Source: Streptomyces sp. TRM49041 (lineage in GTDB: Bacteria; Actinomycetota; Actinomycetes; Streptomycetales; Streptomycetaceae). Taken from it: 64,000 nt of DNA. The DNA is taken from positions 30,347-94,346 of the forward strand of contig NZ_VSRY01000063.1 in assembly GCF_008271805.1 (NCBI RefSeq). The letters run 5' to 3'. Position 1 is the stretch's first letter. Each line of letters opens with the position of its first letter. The notes beneath the pieces were generated by a model. That model was not told the DNA's origin and searched no databases. It was given only the letters and a program-made list of their open reading frames with translations. Positions 20,442 through 29,490 of this stretch are shown here, piece by piece. The translations under genes and the position numbers were made by a program.

Positions 20442-22512
20442 GTCCGGATCCCCGTCCATGCGTGGTCCCCCCGTCGTCGTCTTCAATGATCTCTCCTGTC
20501 GCCGTGTTCACGGCGGGAGCGGCCGGGGCGGCCTGGGCGAGGGCCACGGCGACGGCCTCGGCGGTCTTGCGGCCGAAGCCCGGGACCTCGCAGATCTGCT
20601 CGATTGTCGCCTGCCGGAGCCGTTTCACCGAACCGAAATGCTTGATCAACGCCCGTTTGCGCGCGTCGCCGAGGCCGTGGACGGTGTCCAGAGGGCTGGT
20701 CCTGAGGCGCTTCTTGCGCTTGCTGCGCTGGTAGCGGATGGCGAAGTCGTGAGCCGTGTCACGGACCCGCTGGAGGAGGTAGAGGCCCTCGCTGGTGCGG
20801 GGCAGGACGACGGGGTCGTCCTCGCCGGGCAGCCAGACCTCCTCCAGGCGCTTGGCCAGGCCGCACACGGCGACGTCGTCGATGCCGAGCTCGTCCAGGG
20901 CGCGGCGGGCGGCGGCCACCTGGGGCTGTCCGCCGTCGACGACGACGAGCTGGGGCGGGTAGGCGAACTTCTTGGGTCGTCCGTTCTCCTCGGCCGGACC
21001 GGCGTCGGAGAGGTCCGGGTCGGCGGCGGTGTCCGCGGCAAGGGCCGGGTCCACGTGGGTGGCGGTGTCCGTGGCGGTACGGCCGTTCCCGCCGACCCAC
21101 TCCCCCGTCCGCTCCTTCTCGGCGAGGTAGCGCCGGAAGCGGCGGCCGATCACCTCGTGCATGGAGCGGACGTCGTCCTGCCCTTCGAAGCCCTTGATCT
21201 GGAAGCGGCGGTACTCGCTCTTGCGGGGCAGACCGTCCTCGAAGACGACCATCGAGGCGACGACGTCCTCGCCGTGGAGGTGGGAGATGTCGAAGCACTC
21301 GATGCGCAGCGGGGCCGTGTCGAGGCCGAGGGCGTCGGCGATCTCCTCCAGGGCACGGGAGCGGGTGGTGAGGTCGCTGGCGCGCTTGGTCTTGTGCAGC
21401 ACGAGAGCCTGCTGGGCGTTGCGCCCGACGGTCTCCATCAGGTCCTTCTTGTCGCCTCGCTGCGGGACGCGCAGGGACACCTGGGAGCCGCGGCGGTCGC
21501 TGAGCCACTGGGTGACGGCGTCGAGGTCCTCGGGGAGCGCCGGGACGAGGACCTCCTTGGGGACGGCGTCGCCGCTCTCCTCGCCGTACAGCTGCTGGAG
21601 GGCGTGCTCGACGAGCCCGGCGGTGTCGACGGCCTCGACCTTGTCGGTGACCCAGCCGCGCTGGCCGCGGACCCGGCCGCCGCGGACGTGGAAGATCTGG
21701 ACGGCGGCTTCCAGCTCGTCATCGGCGACGGCGATCAGGTCGGCGTCGGTGGCGTCGGCGAGGACGACGGCGCTCTTCTCCATGGCCCGCCGGAGGGCCG
21801 CTATGTCGTCGCGGAGGCGGGCGGCCCGCTCGTACTCCATGTCCTCGGCGGCCACCGTCATGTCCTTCTCCAGGCGGCGGAGGTACGTGCCGGTGCGGCC
21901 GGCCATGAAGTCGCAGAACTCCTCGGCCAGTTCGTGGTGCTCCTCGGGGCCGATGCGGCCCACGCAGGGCGCCGAGCACTTGCCGATGTAGCCGAGGAGG
22001 CAGGGGCGGCCGGTGCGGGCCGCGTTCTTGAACACCCCGGAGGTGCAGGTGCGTACGGGGAAGACGCGCAGGAGCAGGTCGACGGTCTCGCGGATGGCCC
22101 ACGCGTGCGCGTACGGCCCGAAGTAGCGCACGCCCTTCTGCTTGTGGCCCCGCATGACCTGAACGCGCGGGAACTCCTCGTTGAGCGTGACGGCGAGGTA
22201 CGGATAGCTCTTGTCGTCGCGGTACTTGACGTTGAAGCGGGGGTCGTACTCCTTGATCCAGGAGTACTCCAGCTGGAGCGCCTCCACCTCGGTGGAGACG
22301 ACCGTCCACTCGACGGAGGCGGCCGTGGTCACCATCGTCCGGGTGCGCGGGTGCAGGCCCGCCAGGTCCTGGAAGTAGTTGGCGAGCCGCTGGCGCAGGG
22401 ACTTGGCCTTTCCGACGTAGATCACCCGGCGGTGCTCGTCGCGGAACCTGTAGACCCCCGGCGAGTCGGGGATCTGTCCCGGCTTGGGGCGGTAGCTGGA
22501 GGGGTCTGCCAT
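20434..22512 (-). CDS. uvrC: Excinuclease ABC subunit C
   Basis: UvrC makes the two incisions around a lesion in nucleotide excision repair. The 692-residue protein has the GIY-YIG nuclease at its N-terminus ([20 protein letters not shown], then [11 protein letters not shown]), a UvrB-binding UVR motif ([20 protein letters not shown]) and the RNase H-like nuclease centre ([20 protein letters not shown], then [16 protein letters not shown]). Tandem helix-hairpin-helix motifs end it ([20 protein letters not shown], then [17 protein letters not shown]). An Ala/Asp-rich insert near residues 475-500 is typical of streptomycetes. It heads the unit that runs to whiA. Confidence 0.97.
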   Translation of the reverse strand: MADPSSYRPKPGQIPDSPGVYRFRDEHRRVIYVGKAKSLRQRLANYFQDLAGLHPRTRTMVTTAASVEWTVVSTEVEALQLEYSWIKEYDPRFNVKYRDDKSYPYLAVTLNEEFPRVQVMRGHKQKGVRYFGPYAHAWAIRETVDLLLRVFPVRTCTSGVFKNAARTGRPCLLGYIGKCSAPCVGRIGPEEHHELAEEFCDFMAGRTGTYLRRLEKDMTVAAEDMEYERAARLRDDIAALRRAMEKSAVVLADATDADLIAVADDELEAAVQIFHVRGGRVRGQRGWVTDKVEAVDTAGLVEHALQQLYGEESGDAVPKEVLVPALPEDLDAVTQWLSDRRGSQVSLRVPQRGDKKDLMETVGRNAQQALVLHKTKRASDLTTRSRALEEIADALGLDTAPLRIECFDISHLHGEDVVASMVVFEDGLPRKSEYRRFQIKGFEGQDDVRSMHEVIGRRFRRYLAEKERTGEWVGGNGRTATDTATHVDPALAADTAADPDLSDAGPAEENGRPKKFAYPPQLVVVDGGQPQVAAARRALDELGIDDVAVCGLAKRLEEVWLPGEDDPVVLPRTSEGLYLLQRVRDTAHDFAIRYQRSKRKKRLRTSPLDTVHGLGDARKRALIKHFGSVKRLRQATIEQICEVPGFGRKTAEAVAVALAQAAPAAPAVNTATGEIIEDDDGGTTHGRGSGHE

Positions 22513-22970
22513 ACCTCACACCCTACTGGCGGCCACCGACAGCCCGGGGGCGCGCGGCCGGCCTCGGGCGGGAGGCCGGGGGCCGCGGGCCGGGGCCGCC
22601 GCCGGCAGGGCCGTACAGATGGCAGGGGCGGTCACCGGACCGGAGAGCCCGGCTTCGGCAGGCCGGGCGGCCGACGTGGCGCGGCCGGACTGGTCGGTGT
22701 CGCGCGTACGGTCGGTGCCGCCCGTACTGCTGGTCCTGCCCGTACCGTCGGCGCGGTCGTAGCCGCCCGCCTTGCCCGCGCCGGCGTATTCCGAGCCGGA
22801 CAGCTTGTCGCCGTAGGCGGCCGTCGCCCGGTCCGGTACGCGGCGAGGGTCATGGCGGTGCCGTCGGGGAGTCGGCGTGCGCCCTGCTCGGCGTACCGGA
22901 TCTCGTCGTCGCCGGTGGCGGTGTTCACCACCCGCCGGCCGCCGCCCTGCCAGGCGGTCCACACCGGGCG
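22513..22970. other. Gene-poor GC-rich region after uvrC start, no supported intact gene
   Basis: On the minus strand, WQGGGRRVVNTATGDDEIRY and a following LPDGTAMTLAAYR stretch (about 22965 down to 22840) look protein-like. The natural continuation (ATAAYGDKLSGSEYAGAGKA) lies in another frame, which suggests a frameshifted remnant. I do not recognise the family. Nothing else was seen here apart from GC-rich low-complexity sequence. Confidence 0.35.
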
Positions 22971-23275
22971 ATGCGCGAACTCAGCCGCCGGGCGTTTCCC
23001 CAGCCCGACGTCGTTCTGGACGATGCGCCGGCCCCGATCGCCGGGTTCTGGAACGTGTGCGGCAACGGTCCGGGCGGGACCGCGCCGGGCCGGTCACCCT
23101 GCTGCTTCTCTCCCTCGCCGGGGCCTCCCCGGCTGACCTCGCCGCCGACCACCCGCTGAGCAACGACCGCCTCAACTCCCGCTTCTTCACCACGCTCGGC
23201 CTTCCCGACCACCGCCAGGAGGTCACCGACTACCCGGCGGGGAAGGGCACCACCGCCGAGCGGGCGCTGCAGGCC
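22971..23275 (+). pseudogene. Tyrosine-protein phosphatase remnant, frameshifted and N-terminally truncated
   Basis: The first frame from 22971 ends in GFWNVCGNG. The second frame continues GRDRAGPVTLLLLSLAGASP, then LAADHPLSNDRLNSRFFTTLG and PAGKGTTAERALQAG. Together these match the C-terminal half of DSP/Tyr-phosphatase-3 family proteins, in which HC-x2-GRDRTG is the P-loop and LAADYxLS follows. The frame change near 23070 falls inside the P-loop, separating the Cys frame from the Arg frame, so the product cannot be active. The N-terminal half of the domain is absent. Confidence 0.5.
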
Positions 23276-23457
23276 GGGTGGTGTCAGAAGCCCACCGGAA
23301 GACCAGGCAGGGATTGCGACAGCCACCAGTGCCGGGACGCGGCTCCACGCCCGCGCGCAAGAGGTGTCCGGCGACCGGTTTCAGCCGTTCGCGCCGCGGC
23401 GCCGCCCGCACACCGCGCCACGAGTTCCGGCCAACAGCCACGGGCGGCCTGAGGCCT

Positions 23458-24438
23458 TCAGGCGGTGATGACGACCTTTCCCCGGGCGTGTCCTGTCTCG
23501 AGGTATCTGATGGCCTCAGGAAGCTCGCTCAACGGATACGTCCGGTCGATGACCGGCGTGACCTTTCCGGATTCGAGCAGTTCGCGGAGCGCCTCCAGGT
23601 CGTCCTTCGTCGGGCGCGCCATGAAGAAGACCAGCCGCTGCCGCACGAACAGCGACAGCACGAGCGCGTGCATGATGCGGCCCAGAGGGCCGAGCCAGCG
23701 GCCACCCTCGCCGCTGATGAGGACGAGGGACCCCTGGGGGGTGAGGGCACGCCTGCACGCGGACAGCGGATGATTACCCACATTGTCGAGGACGAGGTCG
23801 TACCGCTTCCCGCCCGTGGTGAAGTCCTCCTTGGTGTAGTCGATGACGTGGTCGGCGCCGATGGACCGCACCATCTCGACGTTCCTGGTGCTGCACACGC
23901 CGGTCACTTCAGCACCCAGTGCCTTGGCGATCTGCACCGCGAACGTCCCCACACCGCCTGCCGCCCCGTTCACCAGGACCTTGTGCGCGGGTTGCAGCCG
24001 CCCATGGTGGCGAAGAGCCTGGTAGGCGGTGACTGCCGCCACCGGAACGGAGGCAGCCTGCGCGAAGGTCAGGCTGTCCGGCTTCCTCAGCACTCCGGCG
24101 TCGTGTCGAATCGTGACGTACTCGGCAAACGTACCGGCGCGTTCGAGGTCCTGACAGCCGAAAACCTCGTCTCCCACCTGAAACGTGGTGACGTTCCTCC
24201 CCACCGCCTCGACATGCCCTGCCAGATCGAGGCCCAGCCCGCCGGCCTTGGGCCGCGACAGCCCTCCCTGGGCCCGCATGACATACGGCATGCCTCTCAT
24301 GGAATGCCAGTCCGCCGGGTTGACCGAAGTCGCCCGGACACGCACCAGCACCTCGTCGTCGCCGACGACGGGCATGTCGAGGTCCTGAAGCTTGAGGACC
24401 TCGGGCGAACCGTAGGTGTGAAACCGGATCCCTTGCAT
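23458..24438 (-). CDS. Zinc-independent NAD(P)-dependent alcohol dehydrogenase / quinone oxidoreductase
   Basis: A 326-residue medium-chain dehydrogenase of the quinone oxidoreductase branch; it lacks the Cys cluster of the zinc alcohol dehydrogenases. VRATSVNPADWHSMRGM and LGLDLAGHVEAVGRNVTTF form the catalytic domain. VLVNGAAGGVGTFAVQIAKA binds the nucleotide (AAGGVG), and IGADHVIDYTKEDFTTGGKR is typical of the group. ATG at 24438 has GAGG 7-8 nt upstream; ATG at 24462 would overlap the upstream gene as ATGA. Last gene of a three-gene unit behind an ArsR-like regulator, which suggests a redox or electrophile response. Confidence 0.9.
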   Translation of the reverse strand: MQGIRFHTYGSPEVLKLQDLDMPVVGDDEVLVRVRATSVNPADWHSMRGMPYVMRAQGGLSRPKAGGLGLDLAGHVEAVGRNVTTFQVGDEVFGCQDLERAGTFAEYVTIRHDAGVLRKPDSLTFAQAASVPVAAVTAYQALRHHGRLQPAHKVLVNGAAGGVGTFAVQIAKALGAEVTGVCSTRNVEMVRSIGADHVIDYTKEDFTTGGKRYDLVLDNVGNHPLSACRRALTPQGSLVLISGEGGRWLGPLGRIMHALVLSLFVRQRLVFFMARPTKDDLEALRELLESGKVTPVIDRTYPLSELPEAIRYLETGHARGKVVITA

Positions 24439-24458
24439 GGAGCCGCCTCTCGTCCCAC

Positions 24459-24740
24459 TCATTCGACGCTGCGCAGTATCTGTTCGATCGACGACGTCCG
24501 CGCGCGCAGCTCCGCGAGATCGCCGGCTGTGCGCTGCTGGGTGTCGAGGGTCTTCTCGGCGAGCTGCTCGAAACGGTTTATGAGCTGACGCAGGGCGTCC
24601 GCCTGAACAGCCCGCTGCTTCTCCTTGCGGGTTTCGAACATGCCGACGATGACCATGGCGACCAGGAAGGCCGCCACGATCACCACGACGAGGAGGAAGA
24701 TCGCCGACGGCCAGCTCATTTCCCCTCCAAAGGGGTCCAT
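24459..24740 (-). CDS. Small single-pass membrane protein with cytoplasmic coiled coil
   Basis: A 93-residue protein. One membrane helix (SAIFLLVVVIVAAFLVAMVI) is followed by a basic FETRKEKQR stop-transfer and a predicted coiled coil (ALRQLINRFEQLAEKTLDTQ, then QRTAGDLAELRARTSSIEQI). No enzyme motif is seen. Its ATG overlaps the regulator stop by one base (TGATG), so the two are translationally coupled. It may anchor or sequester the regulator at the membrane; that is a guess from gene order and topology. Confidence 0.85.
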   Translation of the reverse strand: MDPFGGEMSWPSAIFLLVVVIVAAFLVAMVIVGMFETRKEKQRAVQADALRQLINRFEQLAEKTLDTQQRTAGDLAELRARTSSIEQILRSVE

Positions 24741-25090
24741 CAGGTTTGCTCCTTGAGTCCGGGACCCTTCTCGGAGTCCGGCCTGGTGAGGGTCTTGGCC
24801 GCCTCGGCCAACGCCGACGCGGTCAGATGCAGGCTGAAGTCGGTGACGTCGTAGTACTTCATGGCCTTGCCGTCCTCGGACAGCTCCAGGTGGCCGACGA
24901 CCAGCCCCGCGGCTTCCAGCCGCCGCAAGTGCATGTGCAGGAGCGGACGACTCACACCGATCTCGCGGGCCAGATGGCTCACGTAGTCACGGCGGTCGGC
25001 CAACGTCGCGACAATGCGCAGCCGTATCGGGTTGGCCAGAGCCGCCAGCATCTCGACCAGGTCGTCTCCGCTCGGCCCGCTTGCCGTCAC
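24740..25090 (-). CDS. ArsR-like winged helix-turn-helix regulator
   Basis: A 116-residue DNA-binding protein. The wHTH core runs LVEMLAALANPIRLRIVATL, then LAREIGVSRPLLHMHLRRLE with AAGLV (recognition helix), then the wing HLELSEDGKAMKYYDVTD. No CxC metal-binding motif is present, so it is probably not a metal sensor. The GTG at 25090 is chosen because the ATG at 25138 lies inside a well-formed promoter and operator. First gene of the operon with the membrane protein and the oxidoreductase; probably autoregulated. Confidence 0.85.
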   Translation of the reverse strand: MTASGPSGDDLVEMLAALANPIRLRIVATLADRRDYVSHLAREIGVSRPLLHMHLRRLEAAGLVVGHLELSEDGKAMKYYDVTDFSLHLTASALAEAAKTLTRPDSEKGPGLKEQT

Positions 25091-25099
25091 AGCGCCTCT

Positions 25100-25129
25100 A
25101 CATGTGTAAGTTTTGTCTGACACGTGTAA
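25100..25129 (-). promoter_or_regulatory. Direct-repeat operator before the ArsR-like gene
   Basis: ACATGTGTAA (25100-25109) and ACACGTGTAA (25120-25129) match at 9 of 10 bases, and their starts are 20 bp apart, about two helical turns. Each contains a palindromic core (ACATGT, ACACGTGT). They lie between the predicted -10 and the GTG start, the position expected of an autorepressor site. Confidence 0.6.
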
Positions 25130-25157
25130 CCGTAGCATGCCGCCAACGGCTCGACAA
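25129..25157 (-). promoter_or_regulatory. Predicted sigma-70-type promoter of the ArsR-like operon
   Basis: Reading the minus strand, TTGTCG (25157-25152) and TACGGT (25134-25129) are spaced 17 bp. The -10 fits TAnnnT. Transcription would start near 25122, giving a leader of about 30 nt. Confidence 0.5.
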
Positions 25158-25227
25158 CGGAGATCGCACGGGAGGCGAGAGGGGCACGGAGGACCTCGAC
25201 GCGCCCTTGCGCACGTTCGCGTGACGG

Positions 25228-25320
25228 GTGAATGAGGACTTCGCGCGAAACGTGCGGGTCGTCACCGACCCCGACGGCCGACCGCTGTGAATCTCGCCGG
25301 CCCTGCCCGGCCATTGGGAC
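25228..25320 (+). pseudogene. IS5-type DDE transposase remnant
   Basis: The plus frame reads NVRVVTDPDGRPL, then an in-frame TGA where the family has Trp, then ISPALPG. This is the well-known streptomycete transposase stretch VQVVTDPAGRLLWISPALPG that precedes the first catalytic region. Only about 30 codons remain, with no terminal repeats seen. Confidence 0.5.
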
Positions 25321-25446
25321 AGGTCGGCGGTCGGTGTCCCGCTCAACCGTAGGCAGCGTGATGGTTCACCCGCGGAGCCAAGCCGGCAGGCGCTGTGGAG
25401 TCGGTCGCCATGCGCTCGTCGGCATGGATCGGGGAGCCGACTTGGA

Positions 25447-25617
25447 GAGCACCCGGCGGATCTCTTCGGTCGGCACGACGGTGGACAGGCCGTCGGAGCA
25501 GAACAGGTATCGGTCTCCCTGCTGGGCGTCGTGCAGGCACATGCCGGGTGTGGCGTCGGCCCCTTGCCCCAGGGCGCGTATCAGCAGGGACCACTGGGGG
25601 TGGGAGGCGGCTTCTTC
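25447..25617 (-). pseudogene. PP2C (PPM) protein phosphatase remnant
   Basis: The minus frame reads EEAASHPQWSLLIRALGQ, then GDRYLFCSDGLSTVVPTEEI and RRVL. HPxxSxLxRALG and GDRYLLCSDGLS are diagnostic PP2C motifs (the Asp of SDG binds metal). The N-terminal half and the C-terminal DN metal motif are missing, and flanking similarity is lost on both sides, so this is a gene fragment. Confidence 0.6.
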
Positions 25618-25715
25618 CGGCCGAGGCGTCCTTCGTCGCGAGCGGAAGTCGTTGCGCTGTGATGACCACGCCCGCCCCACCTGCCGCCCCGCCCGCGTCG
25701 GCGTGATGTCGTGCG

Positions 25716-25739
25716 CACCCCGGCTTCAAGGCCGGGGTG
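25716..25739. repeat. Inverted repeat beside the decay region
   Basis: CACCCCGGC and GCCGGGGTG form a 9-bp perfect stem around TTCAAG. It may be a terminator of a lost gene or the end hairpin of a former mobile element; nothing further supports either. Confidence 0.5.
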
Positions 25740-25749
25740 ACGAGCCCGT

Positions 25750-25779
25750 GCTACCGGGACTGCGAACAGTCCCGGTAGC
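25750..25779 (-). terminator. Terminator after the Rieske gene
   Basis: GCTACCGGGACTG and CAGTCCCGGTAGC form a 13-bp perfect stem with a CGAA tetraloop, 6 bp beyond the stop at 25785. Confidence 0.85.
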
Positions 25780-25784
25780 GCGGA

Positions 25785-26213
25785 TCAGGCCTGGGGGCCC
25801 GCGATGAGCTTGCCGTCCTTGACGGTGACGGGGACCTCGGGCAGCGGGACGGTCGCCGGGCCCTTGAGCGCCTTGCCGGTGCTGACGTCGAAACGGCTGC
25901 CGTGGCAGGGGCAGTTGCCCTCGTTCTCCTCGATCTTGTCGAGGACGCAGCCCGCGTGGGTGCACTGGGCGCTGAACGCCTTGTACTGACCCTGGGCGGG
26001 GCAGTGCACGAGGACGCGCTGCTCGCGGTAGAGCCTCGCCCCGCCGACGGGCACCTCGTCCGCCGCGCCCAGGTCGACGGGCGCGGTGGGCGTCGGGGTC
26101 CGGGCGTGGCCCAGCTTGGACTCGGTGGAGCAGGCGGCAGCGCCGACCCCGGCCGCCCCGGCGAGTGCGGCACCTTTCAGCACGGTGCGACGGGTGGCGG
26201 ACTGGCCGGGCAT
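25785..26213 (-). CDS. Exported Rieske [2Fe-2S] protein
   Basis: A 142-residue protein. A twin-arginine signal (ATRRTVLKGAALAGAAGVGA) ends at AAC, which looks like a lipobox, so it may be a Tat-exported lipoprotein. The Rieske cluster ligands are in CTHAGCVLD and CPCHGSRFD (Cys-x-His, Cys-x2-His). The fold ends GPATVPLPEVPVTVKDGKLI. It is a small stand-alone Rieske protein, not the cytochrome bc1 QcrA, and its electron partner is unknown. It lies downstream of uvrA with a terminator between. Confidence 0.92.
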   Translation of the reverse strand: MPGQSATRRTVLKGAALAGAAGVGAAACSTESKLGHARTPTPTAPVDLGAADEVPVGGARLYREQRVLVHCPAQGQYKAFSAQCTHAGCVLDKIEENEGNCPCHGSRFDVSTGKALKGPATVPLPEVPVTVKDGKLIAGPQA

Positions 26214-26326
26214 GGGGGCTCCATGGGTACGCAGGACGGTCGGGTACGGACCTGACGATACCGACGCGTATCGCCGGGCCGTCCGGCGGGCTCCCCCGGG
26301 CGGCCGGGCAGGCCGCCTCCGGGCGG

Positions 26327-26357
26327 CGGCCCCGTCATGGTGGGCACAACGGGGCCG
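26327..26357 (-). terminator. Terminator after uvrA
   Basis: CGGCCCCGT and ACGGGGCCG form a 9-bp perfect stem with a 13-nt loop, 14 bp after the uvrA stop. Confidence 0.7.
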
Positions 26358-26370
26358 GCGCCCGGGCAGA

Positions 26371-29295
26371 TCAGCGGGCGCGGGTGCGGGAGGTGGTCTT
26401 CCGCGCGGGGCGCTTGCCCGCCGCCTTCACCGGGGTCGCGTCGCTGATGCGGTTCACATCCAGGATGTCGCGGAGGAATTTGCCGGTGTGGCTGGCGGGG
26501 ACACCCGCGACCGCTTCCGGTGTGCCCTCGGCGATGACCAGTCCGCCGCCGCTGCCGCCTTCGGGGCCCATGTCGACGAGCCAGTCGGCGGTCTTGATCA
26601 CGTCCAGGTTGTGCTCGATGACGATCACCGTGTTGCCCTTGTCCACCAGGTTGGACAGCACGTTGATCAGCTTCGAGATGTCCTCGAAGTGGAGGCCCGT
26701 GGTCGGCTCGTCCAGCACGTAGACCGTACGGCCCGTGGAGCGCTTCTGGAGCTCGCTGGCGAGCTTCACGCGCTGGGCCTCACCACCGGACAGCGTGGGC
26801 GCGGACTGGCCCAGTCGTACGTACCCGAGGCCAACCTCGTTGAGCGTCTTCAGGTGGCGGGAGATCGTCGGGACGGCCTCGAAGAAGTGCAGGGCCTCCT
26901 CGATGGGCATGTCCAGCACCTCGGCGATGGACTTGCCCTTGTAGTGGACCTCCAGGGTCTCCCGGTTGTAGCGCGCGCCGTGGCAGACCTCGCACGGCAC
27001 GTACACGTCCGGCAGGAAGTTCATCTCGATCTTGATCGTGCCGTCGCCGGAGCAGTTCTCGCAGCGGCCGCCCTTGACGTTGAAGGAGAACCGGCCCGGC
27101 AGATAGCCGCGGACCTTCGCCTCCATCGTCTCGGCGAACAGCTTGCGGACATGGTCGAAGACGCCGGTGTACGTGGCCGGGTTGGACCGCGGGGTGCGGC
27201 CGATCGGCGACTGGTCGACGTGGACGACCTTGTCGACGAGGTCGTCGCCGTCCACGCGCGTGTGCCGGCCGGGGACGGACTTGGCGCCGTTCAGCTCGCG
27301 CGCCAGGTGGGTGTACAGAATGTCGTTGACCAGCGTCGACTTGCCGGACCCGGAGACTCCGGTGACCGCCGTGAGCACACCGAGCGGGAACGACACGTCG
27401 ATGTCGCGCAGGTTGTTCTCGCGGGCGCCGTGGACGGTCAGCCGACGGGCGGGGTCGACGGGGCGGCGGACGTCCGGCACGGGGATGGACCTCTTCCCGG
27501 CCAGGTACTGCCCGGTCATCGACTCCTTGTTGGACAGCAGCTGCTTCAGCGGCCCGGAGTGGACGACCTTGCCGCCGTGCTCACCGGCGCCGGGGCCGAT
27601 GTCGACGACCCAGTCGGCGACCTTGATGGTGTCCTCGTCGTGCTCGACGACGATGAGCGTGTTACCCATGTCCCGGAGCCGGACAAGGGTCTCGATGAGC
27701 CGGTGGTTGTCGCGCTGATGGAGGCCGATGGACGGCTCGTCCAGCACATAGAGCACGCCCACCAGACCGGAGCCGATCTGCGTGGCGAGCCGGATGCGCT
27801 GGGCTTCGCCGCCGGAGAGCGTGCCGGCCGCGCGGTTCAGCGACAGATAGTCCAGGCCGACGTCGACCAGGAACCTCAGCCGTTCGTTGACCTCCTTCAG
27901 CACGCGCTCGGCGATCTTCTTGTCGCGGGCGCTGAGCCTGAGGCGGCCGAGGAAGTCGGCGCACTCGCTGATGGACATGGCGGAGACGTCCGCGATGGAC
28001 TTCTCCATGACCGTCACCGCCAGCACGATCGGCTTGAGGCGCGTGCCCTCGCAGGTCGGGCAGGGCACCTCGCGCATGTAGCCCTCGAAGCGCTCGCGGC
28101 TGGAGTCGCTCTCCGCCTCGCTGTGCCGGCGCTTCACGAAGGAGACGGCGCCCTCGAAGGCGGGGGTGGTGTACGCCCGCTCCCTGCCGTACCGGTTCCG
28201 GTAGCGGACCTCGACCTGTGTCTTGTGGCCGTGCAGCAGGGCCTTCCTGGCACGCTGGGGCAGCCCGGCCCACGGGATGTCCGTTCGGAACCCGAGGGCG
28301 TCGGCCAGGCCGCCGATCAGGCGGCCGAAGTACTCCTTGGTGTGGCCGTGCGACCAGGGGTGGATGGCGCCCTCGTCGAGGGAGCGCTCCTCGTCGGGGA
28401 CGACCAGCTCCGGGTCGACCTCCATGCGCGTGCCGATGCCGGTGCAGTCGGGGCAGGCGCCGAACGGGGAGTTGAAGGAGAACGAGCGGGGCTCGAGCTC
28501 CTCGAAGGACAGGTCGTCGTACGGGCAGTACAGGTGCTCCGAGTACATCCGCTCGCGCTCGGGGTCGTCCTCGGGGAGGTCGACGAAGTCGAGCACGACC
28601 ATGCCGCCGGACAGGCCGAGCGCGGTCTCGACGGAGTCGGTGAGCCGGCGCTTGGCGCTGTCCTTCACCGTCAGACGGTCGACGACCACCTCGATGGTGT
28701 GCTTCTCCTGCTTCTTCAGCGTGGGCGGCTCGGTCAGCTGGACGGTCTTCCCGTCCACCCGGGCGCGGCTGTAGCCCTTGGTCTGGAGGTCGGAGAAGAG
28801 GTCGACGAACTCGCCCTTGCGCTCGCGCACCAGCGGCGACAGGACCTGGAAGCGGCTGCCCTCGGGCAGCTCCAGGACCTTGTCGACGATGGCCTGCGGC
28901 GACTGGCGGGAGATCGGCCGGCGGCACTCCGGACAGTGCGGCTTGCCGATGCGCGCGAAGAGCAGCCGCAGATAGTCGTAGACCTCGGTGATCGTGCCGA
29001 CCGTGGACCGCGGGTTGCGCGAGGTCGACTTCTGGTCGATCGAGACGGCCGGGGAGAGGCCCTCGATGAAGTCGACGTCGGGCTTGTCCATCTGGCCGAG
29101 GAACTGCCGGGCGTACGAGGAGAGGGACTCGACGTAGCGGCGCTGCCCCTCCGCGAAGATCGTGTCGAACGCGAGGGACGACTTGCCCGACCCTGAGAGC
29201 CCGGTGAAGACGATGAGGGAGTCGCGTGGCAGATCGAGCGAGACGTTCTTCAGATTGTGCTCGCGCGCGCCACGGACGATGAGACGGTCGGCCAC
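26371..29295 (-). CDS. uvrA: Excinuclease ABC subunit A
   Basis: The damage-sensing ATPase of nucleotide excision repair. The 974-residue protein has two ABC modules: Walker [16 protein letters not shown] near residue 32 and [15 protein letters not shown] near 650. ABC signatures are [16 protein letters not shown] and [15 protein letters not shown]. Zinc-binding Cys pairs occur in [19 protein letters not shown] and CENCSGDG with [13 protein letters not shown] at 29295 gives the conserved start [17 protein letters not shown]. The C-terminal tail is basic ([14 protein letters not shown]). No clear LexA box was seen upstream. Confidence 0.98.
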   Translation of the reverse strand: MADRLIVRGAREHNLKNVSLDLPRDSLIVFTGLSGSGKSSLAFDTIFAEGQRRYVESLSSYARQFLGQMDKPDVDFIEGLSPAVSIDQKSTSRNPRSTVGTITEVYDYLRLLFARIGKPHCPECRRPISRQSPQAIVDKVLELPEGSRFQVLSPLVRERKGEFVDLFSDLQTKGYSRARVDGKTVQLTEPPTLKKQEKHTIEVVVDRLTVKDSAKRRLTDSVETALGLSGGMVVLDFVDLPEDDPERERMYSEHLYCPYDDLSFEELEPRSFSFNSPFGACPDCTGIGTRMEVDPELVVPDEERSLDEGAIHPWSHGHTKEYFGRLIGGLADALGFRTDIPWAGLPQRARKALLHGHKTQVEVRYRNRYGRERAYTTPAFEGAVSFVKRRHSEAESDSSRERFEGYMREVPCPTCEGTRLKPIVLAVTVMEKSIADVSAMSISECADFLGRLRLSARDKKIAERVLKEVNERLRFLVDVGLDYLSLNRAAGTLSGGEAQRIRLATQIGSGLVGVLYVLDEPSIGLHQRDNHRLIETLVRLRDMGNTLIVVEHDEDTIKVADWVVDIGPGAGEHGGKVVHSGPLKQLLSNKESMTGQYLAGKRSIPVPDVRRPVDPARRLTVHGARENNLRDIDVSFPLGVLTAVTGVSGSGKSTLVNDILYTHLARELNGAKSVPGRHTRVDGDDLVDKVVHVDQSPIGRTPRSNPATYTGVFDHVRKLFAETMEAKVRGYLPGRFSFNVKGGRCENCSGDGTIKIEMNFLPDVYVPCEVCHGARYNRETLEVHYKGKSIAEVLDMPIEEALHFFEAVPTISRHLKTLNEVGLGYVRLGQSAPTLSGGEAQRVKLASELQKRSTGRTVYVLDEPTTGLHFEDISKLINVLSNLVDKGNTVIVIEHNLDVIKTADWLVDMGPEGGSGGGLVIAEGTPEAVAGVPASHTGKFLRDILDVNRISDATPVKAAGKRPARKTTSRTRAR

Positions 29296-29323
29296 GCCGG
29301 GTCCGCACCTTTCTTGAGAGAAG

Positions 29324-29340
29324 CGGGGGCACAGCCCCCG
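29324..29340 (-). other. Small hairpin in the uvrA leader
   Basis: CGGGGGC and GCCCCCG form a 7-bp stem with an ACA loop, 29 nt upstream of the uvrA GTG. Its role is unknown. Confidence 0.4.
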
Positions 29341-29490
29341 TCCCAGACTGCTCCAGCCTATGGGGGCCGCCAGATGGATGAATGTCTGGCTTTCAAGGAT
29401 GCCTCCACCGAGCGTATAGCACGCGTATTCGATTTTGGTCCGCACTCCGCCACCTTCACCCGATCGAGTGGCGGCGCTAGGGTCAGCAGC

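Noticed and set aside
25091..25138. Start of the ArsR-like gene at the ATG at 25138
   Set aside because: This ATG lies in the spacer of a good promoter and upstream of the operator repeats; the GTG at 25090 fits better.
25232..25807. Plus-strand frame through the decay region as an intact gene
   Set aside because: No coherent domain; the recognisable pieces are a transposase fragment with a stop and an antisense PP2C fragment.
26086..29196. Open plus-strand frame of more than 1000 codons
   Set aside because: Antisense to uvrA; low-complexity composition typical of GC-rich mirror frames, no domain.
29296..29490. LexA/SOS box upstream of uvrA
   Set aside because: A TCGAAT half-site is present but no paired half at the required spacing.
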